Under the pieces are notes generated by a model. It was not told the DNA's origin and made no database searches. It saw nothing but the letters and a program-made list of their open reading frames with translations. Made by a program: the position numbers and the translations under genes. From assembly GCF_021648825.1 (NCBI RefSeq), contig NZ_JAKJHS010000012.1:1-64000 (forward strand): a stretch of 64,000 nt of DNA. Direction: 5' to 3'. Shown in pieces: positions 62,378-64,000 of this stretch. This DNA is from Rhizobium halophilum (lineage in GTDB: Bacteria; Pseudomonadota; Alphaproteobacteria; Rhizobiales; Rhizobiaceae). The first letter of the stretch is position 1, and the number at the start of each line of letters is the position of its first letter.

Positions 62378-63421
62378 ATGAAGACGTCCAAAGGACTGGC
62401 GACCATGATTGGCATGATCATGGTGTGGGCGCCGGGCGCGATTGCGCAGGATCTGATCGTCAACAGTTATGGCGGCCCCTACGAAGCTATAATTCGCGAA
62501 AGGATCATCGAACCGTTCGAGCAACAATTTGGCGTCGATGTTGTCTATGACGCCGTGGGATCTGCATCGCAGGACTACGCAAAGATCAAAGCAACCGGTG
62601 GCCGACCGGGCTTCGACGTCGTCGTCATGACGGCGTCCCAATCGCTTGACGGCTGCCGCGACGGATTGCTGGAGCCACTCACTCCCGCCGCTGTTCCCAA
62701 TGTTGCCGCCCTCAATCCCCGCGTTCGCGAGATTGCCGGCGAATGTGGCGCAGTCCACGAGCTCCAGTATCTTTCGCTGGTTTGGCGAAAAGACAAGCTC
62801 CCGCAGGGCCTCACGTCCTGGTCCGACCTGCTTGACGACAAGCTTGAGGGAAAAGTCATCCTGCCGACATTCCAGAACGTGATGGCGGCCTATCTGATCG
62901 CGGTCATGTCCGTCACCCACGGAGGTGATCTTCTCGAGGCCGTTGATCCAGGCTTTCAGGCTGTCGCGGAACTCGCTCATCGCTCTGTCGGATTTGAGCA
63001 GGCTTCCTCGGTCATGGAGACCTACATCAAGGACGGTCGCGCCTGGGCGATGCCGTTCTGGAACGGCAGAGCGCAGCTTCTGATGGAGAGCGGCCTGCCG
63101 ATTGACTACGTATCACCGAAGGAAGGCACAGTACCCCTGGTGGCCACTTTGAACGTTCCAAGTGGCGCGGAAAACAAGGATGCAGCGCTGAAGTTCGTGA
63201 ACTTCTGGCTGGAGAAGACGAGCCAGGAAGCCTGGGTGACCGGCTACAAGGTTGGCAGTGCTAGACCCGACATTGATGTCCCCGATGACGTCCGAAACCG
63301 TCAGATCACCACCGCGGCGGATCTCGATGCTCTGTTGCTGCCAGACCTGGCGGCGCTGTCCCAGCGCTTGCCCCAATGGGGCAGCCGCTGGGAGCGTGAA
63401 GTCGTGACCCAGGCGAGGTAG
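62378..63421 (+). CDS. PotD/opine-type ABC transporter substrate-binding protein
   Basis: A 347-residue periplasmic protein with a signal peptide ending near GAIAQ. The domain pattern (LIVNSYGGPYEAIIRERIIE, PFEQQFGVDVVYD, WSDLLDDKLEGKVILPTFQN, YIKDGRAWAMPFWNGRAQLL) is that of the spermidine/putrescine or opine group. GGAGGAGGCGAGC precedes the start. It is followed after seven bases by a permease gene, so an import operon begins here and leaves the window. Confidence 0.88.
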   Translation: MKTSKGLATMIGMIMVWAPGAIAQDLIVNSYGGPYEAIIRERIIEPFEQQFGVDVVYDAVGSASQDYAKIKATGGRPGFDVVVMTASQSLDGCRDGLLEPLTPAAVPNVAALNPRVREIAGECGAVHELQYLSLVWRKDKLPQGLTSWSDLLDDKLEGKVILPTFQNVMAAYLIAVMSVTHGGDLLEAVDPGFQAVAELAHRSVGFEQASSVMETYIKDGRAWAMPFWNGRAQLLMESGLPIDYVSPKEGTVPLVATLNVPSGAENKDAALKFVNFWLEKTSQEAWVTGYKVGSARPDIDVPDDVRNRQITTAADLDALLLPDLAALSQRLPQWGSRWEREVVTQAR

Positions 63422-63428
63422 CGGACGA

Positions 63429-64000
63429 ATGACATCATTAGAAACCACCTCCCTACGGCCTCAGCCGGGACGTCTGCCTGTGCGGCTCGGCCCTTTCCTG
63501 CCACTTGCGCCACCATCGCTCATCCTGGTCTTTGTTTTCGCCATTCCGATGGGGTTGATGATCGGCCTGAGCTTTCGCGGTTCCAATGGCGAACTCGCGA
63601 CACTCGACAACTACCAGCGATTTTTCAGCGACGACCTGATGCTGGCCGGTCTCTGGCGCACGGCCCTGATGTCGGGCCTCGTCGCCGTCTGCGTCACCGT
63701 CATCGCCTATCCAGTCGCCTATTATCTTGCGCGTTCGAGGTCGCCGTGGCGCACCGTCGTCTTTGCACTTGCCATCGCCCCTGAACTTGCAGGCGTGGTG
63801 CTGCGAACCTATGGCTGGCTCGTCATCCTGGAAGATCACGGTGCGATCAATTCGGTGCTGCTCTGGTCGGGACTGATCCTGGAGCCCCTGCCCCTATCCA
63901 AGAACCTGCTTGGCGTGGTGATCGGGCTGACGCATGTCGTCCTGCCGTTTGGCATCCTGTCACTGCTGACGAGCATACAGGGCATCGACCCTAATCTTGA
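63429..64000 (+). CDS. ABC transporter permease, PotB-like (cut by window edge)
   Basis: An open frame from ATG 63429 reaches the right edge with 190 codons. A soluble lead of about 25 residues is followed by a first helix (LILVFVFAIPMGLMIGLSF), TLDNYQRFF, and several more helices including ALMSGLVAVCVTVIAYPVAY and LRTYGWLVILEDHGAINSVL, the PotB/PotC pattern. The C-terminal coupling loop is beyond the window. It partners with the preceding binding protein. Confidence 0.87.
   Translation, partial: MTSLETTSLRPQPGRLPVRLGPFLPLAPPSLILVFVFAIPMGLMIGLSFRGSNGELATLDNYQRFFSDDLMLAGLWRTALMSGLVAVCVTVIAYPVAYYLARSRSPWRTVVFALAIAPELAGVVLRTYGWLVILEDHGAINSVLLWSGLILEPLPLSKNLLGVVIGLTHVVLPFGILSLLTSIQGIDPNL

Noticed and set aside
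1..64000. tRNA or rRNA genes, CRISPR arrays, replication origin
   Set aside because: No cloverleaf, rRNA-like sequence, regular direct-repeat array, repABC gene or parS-like cluster was recognised by eye; a covariance-model scan would be decisive.

Overview
The window reads as high-GC alphaproteobacterial DNA, most like a rhizobium (Hyphomicrobiales) and probably an accessory region of a large replicon. This is an inference from content: many ABC and TRAP uptake systems, many LysR/ArsR/TetR/GntR-type regulators, a TraR-like LuxR protein, a match to the general-stress (EcfG) promoter consensus upstream of a PAS-domain gene, an IS6-family element and several decayed genes. I recognised no rRNA or tRNA gene, CRISPR array or replication origin. 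Both edges cut genes: a PAS protein on the left and an ABC permease on the right.

Layout. 1-4.1 kb: 5' part of a PAS sensor gene, an IS6-family insertion sequence without target duplication, a hipBA-type toxin-antitoxin pair, and remnants of a DUF1537 kinase and a GntR regulator. 4.4-15.6 kb: small stress or detoxification units, namely arsR-SRPBCC-MFS-GFA, a divergent MFS/TetR pair with two operators, an ECF41 sigma factor with its carboxymuconolactone decarboxylase-family partner and a consensus ECF41 promoter, two decayed genes, an alpha/beta hydrolase, a GST, a divergent LysE/Lrp pair and a cupin. 15.9-23.5 kb: one minus-strand operon with a DUF1445 protein, a TRAP transporter, a DUF2848 protein, an amidase, a duplicated-repeat membrane protein and a LysR regulator, probably for uptake and hydrolysis of an amide or lactam acid. 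24-25.6 kb: GST/HxlR and a lone ArsR.

25.7-49.6 kb is the most distinctive part, a catabolic island. It starts with a five-gene plus-strand operon (shikimate-dehydrogenase-like protein, xylose-isomerase-like TIM barrel, two tandem 3-ketosteroid-dehydrogenase-like flavoproteins, a double NIPSNAP-like protein). An IclR regulator faces it, and near-identical palindromes (TGGAATGAAATTCCA type) occur in front of the operon, inside it, in front of the iclR gene, and in weaker form further on. A frameshifted SDR gene, a complete Liv-type ABC importer, a divergent epimerase/Gfo-Idh pair, an FAD oxidoreductase, two related LysR regulators flanking a fluoroacetate-dehalogenase-like hydrolase, a NitT/TauT-type ABC importer, a zinc alcohol dehydrogenase and a dimeric-barrel protein follow. 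The enzymes suggest oxidation of a hydroaromatic or other carbocyclic acid; the substrate is not known.

49.7-64 kb: a DUF808 membrane protein; a phosphonate-type locus (phnF-like regulator and phnM divergent from phnDCE, with two operator copies but no C-P lyase core genes in view); two cyclic-di-GMP proteins; a D-Ala-D-Ala carboxypeptidase; an orphan LuxR-type regulator with intact acyl-homoserine-lactone pocket residues; and the beginning of a polyamine/opine-type ABC importer. A recurring design is a perfect GC-rich hairpin directly after the binding-protein gene in three separate ABC operons.
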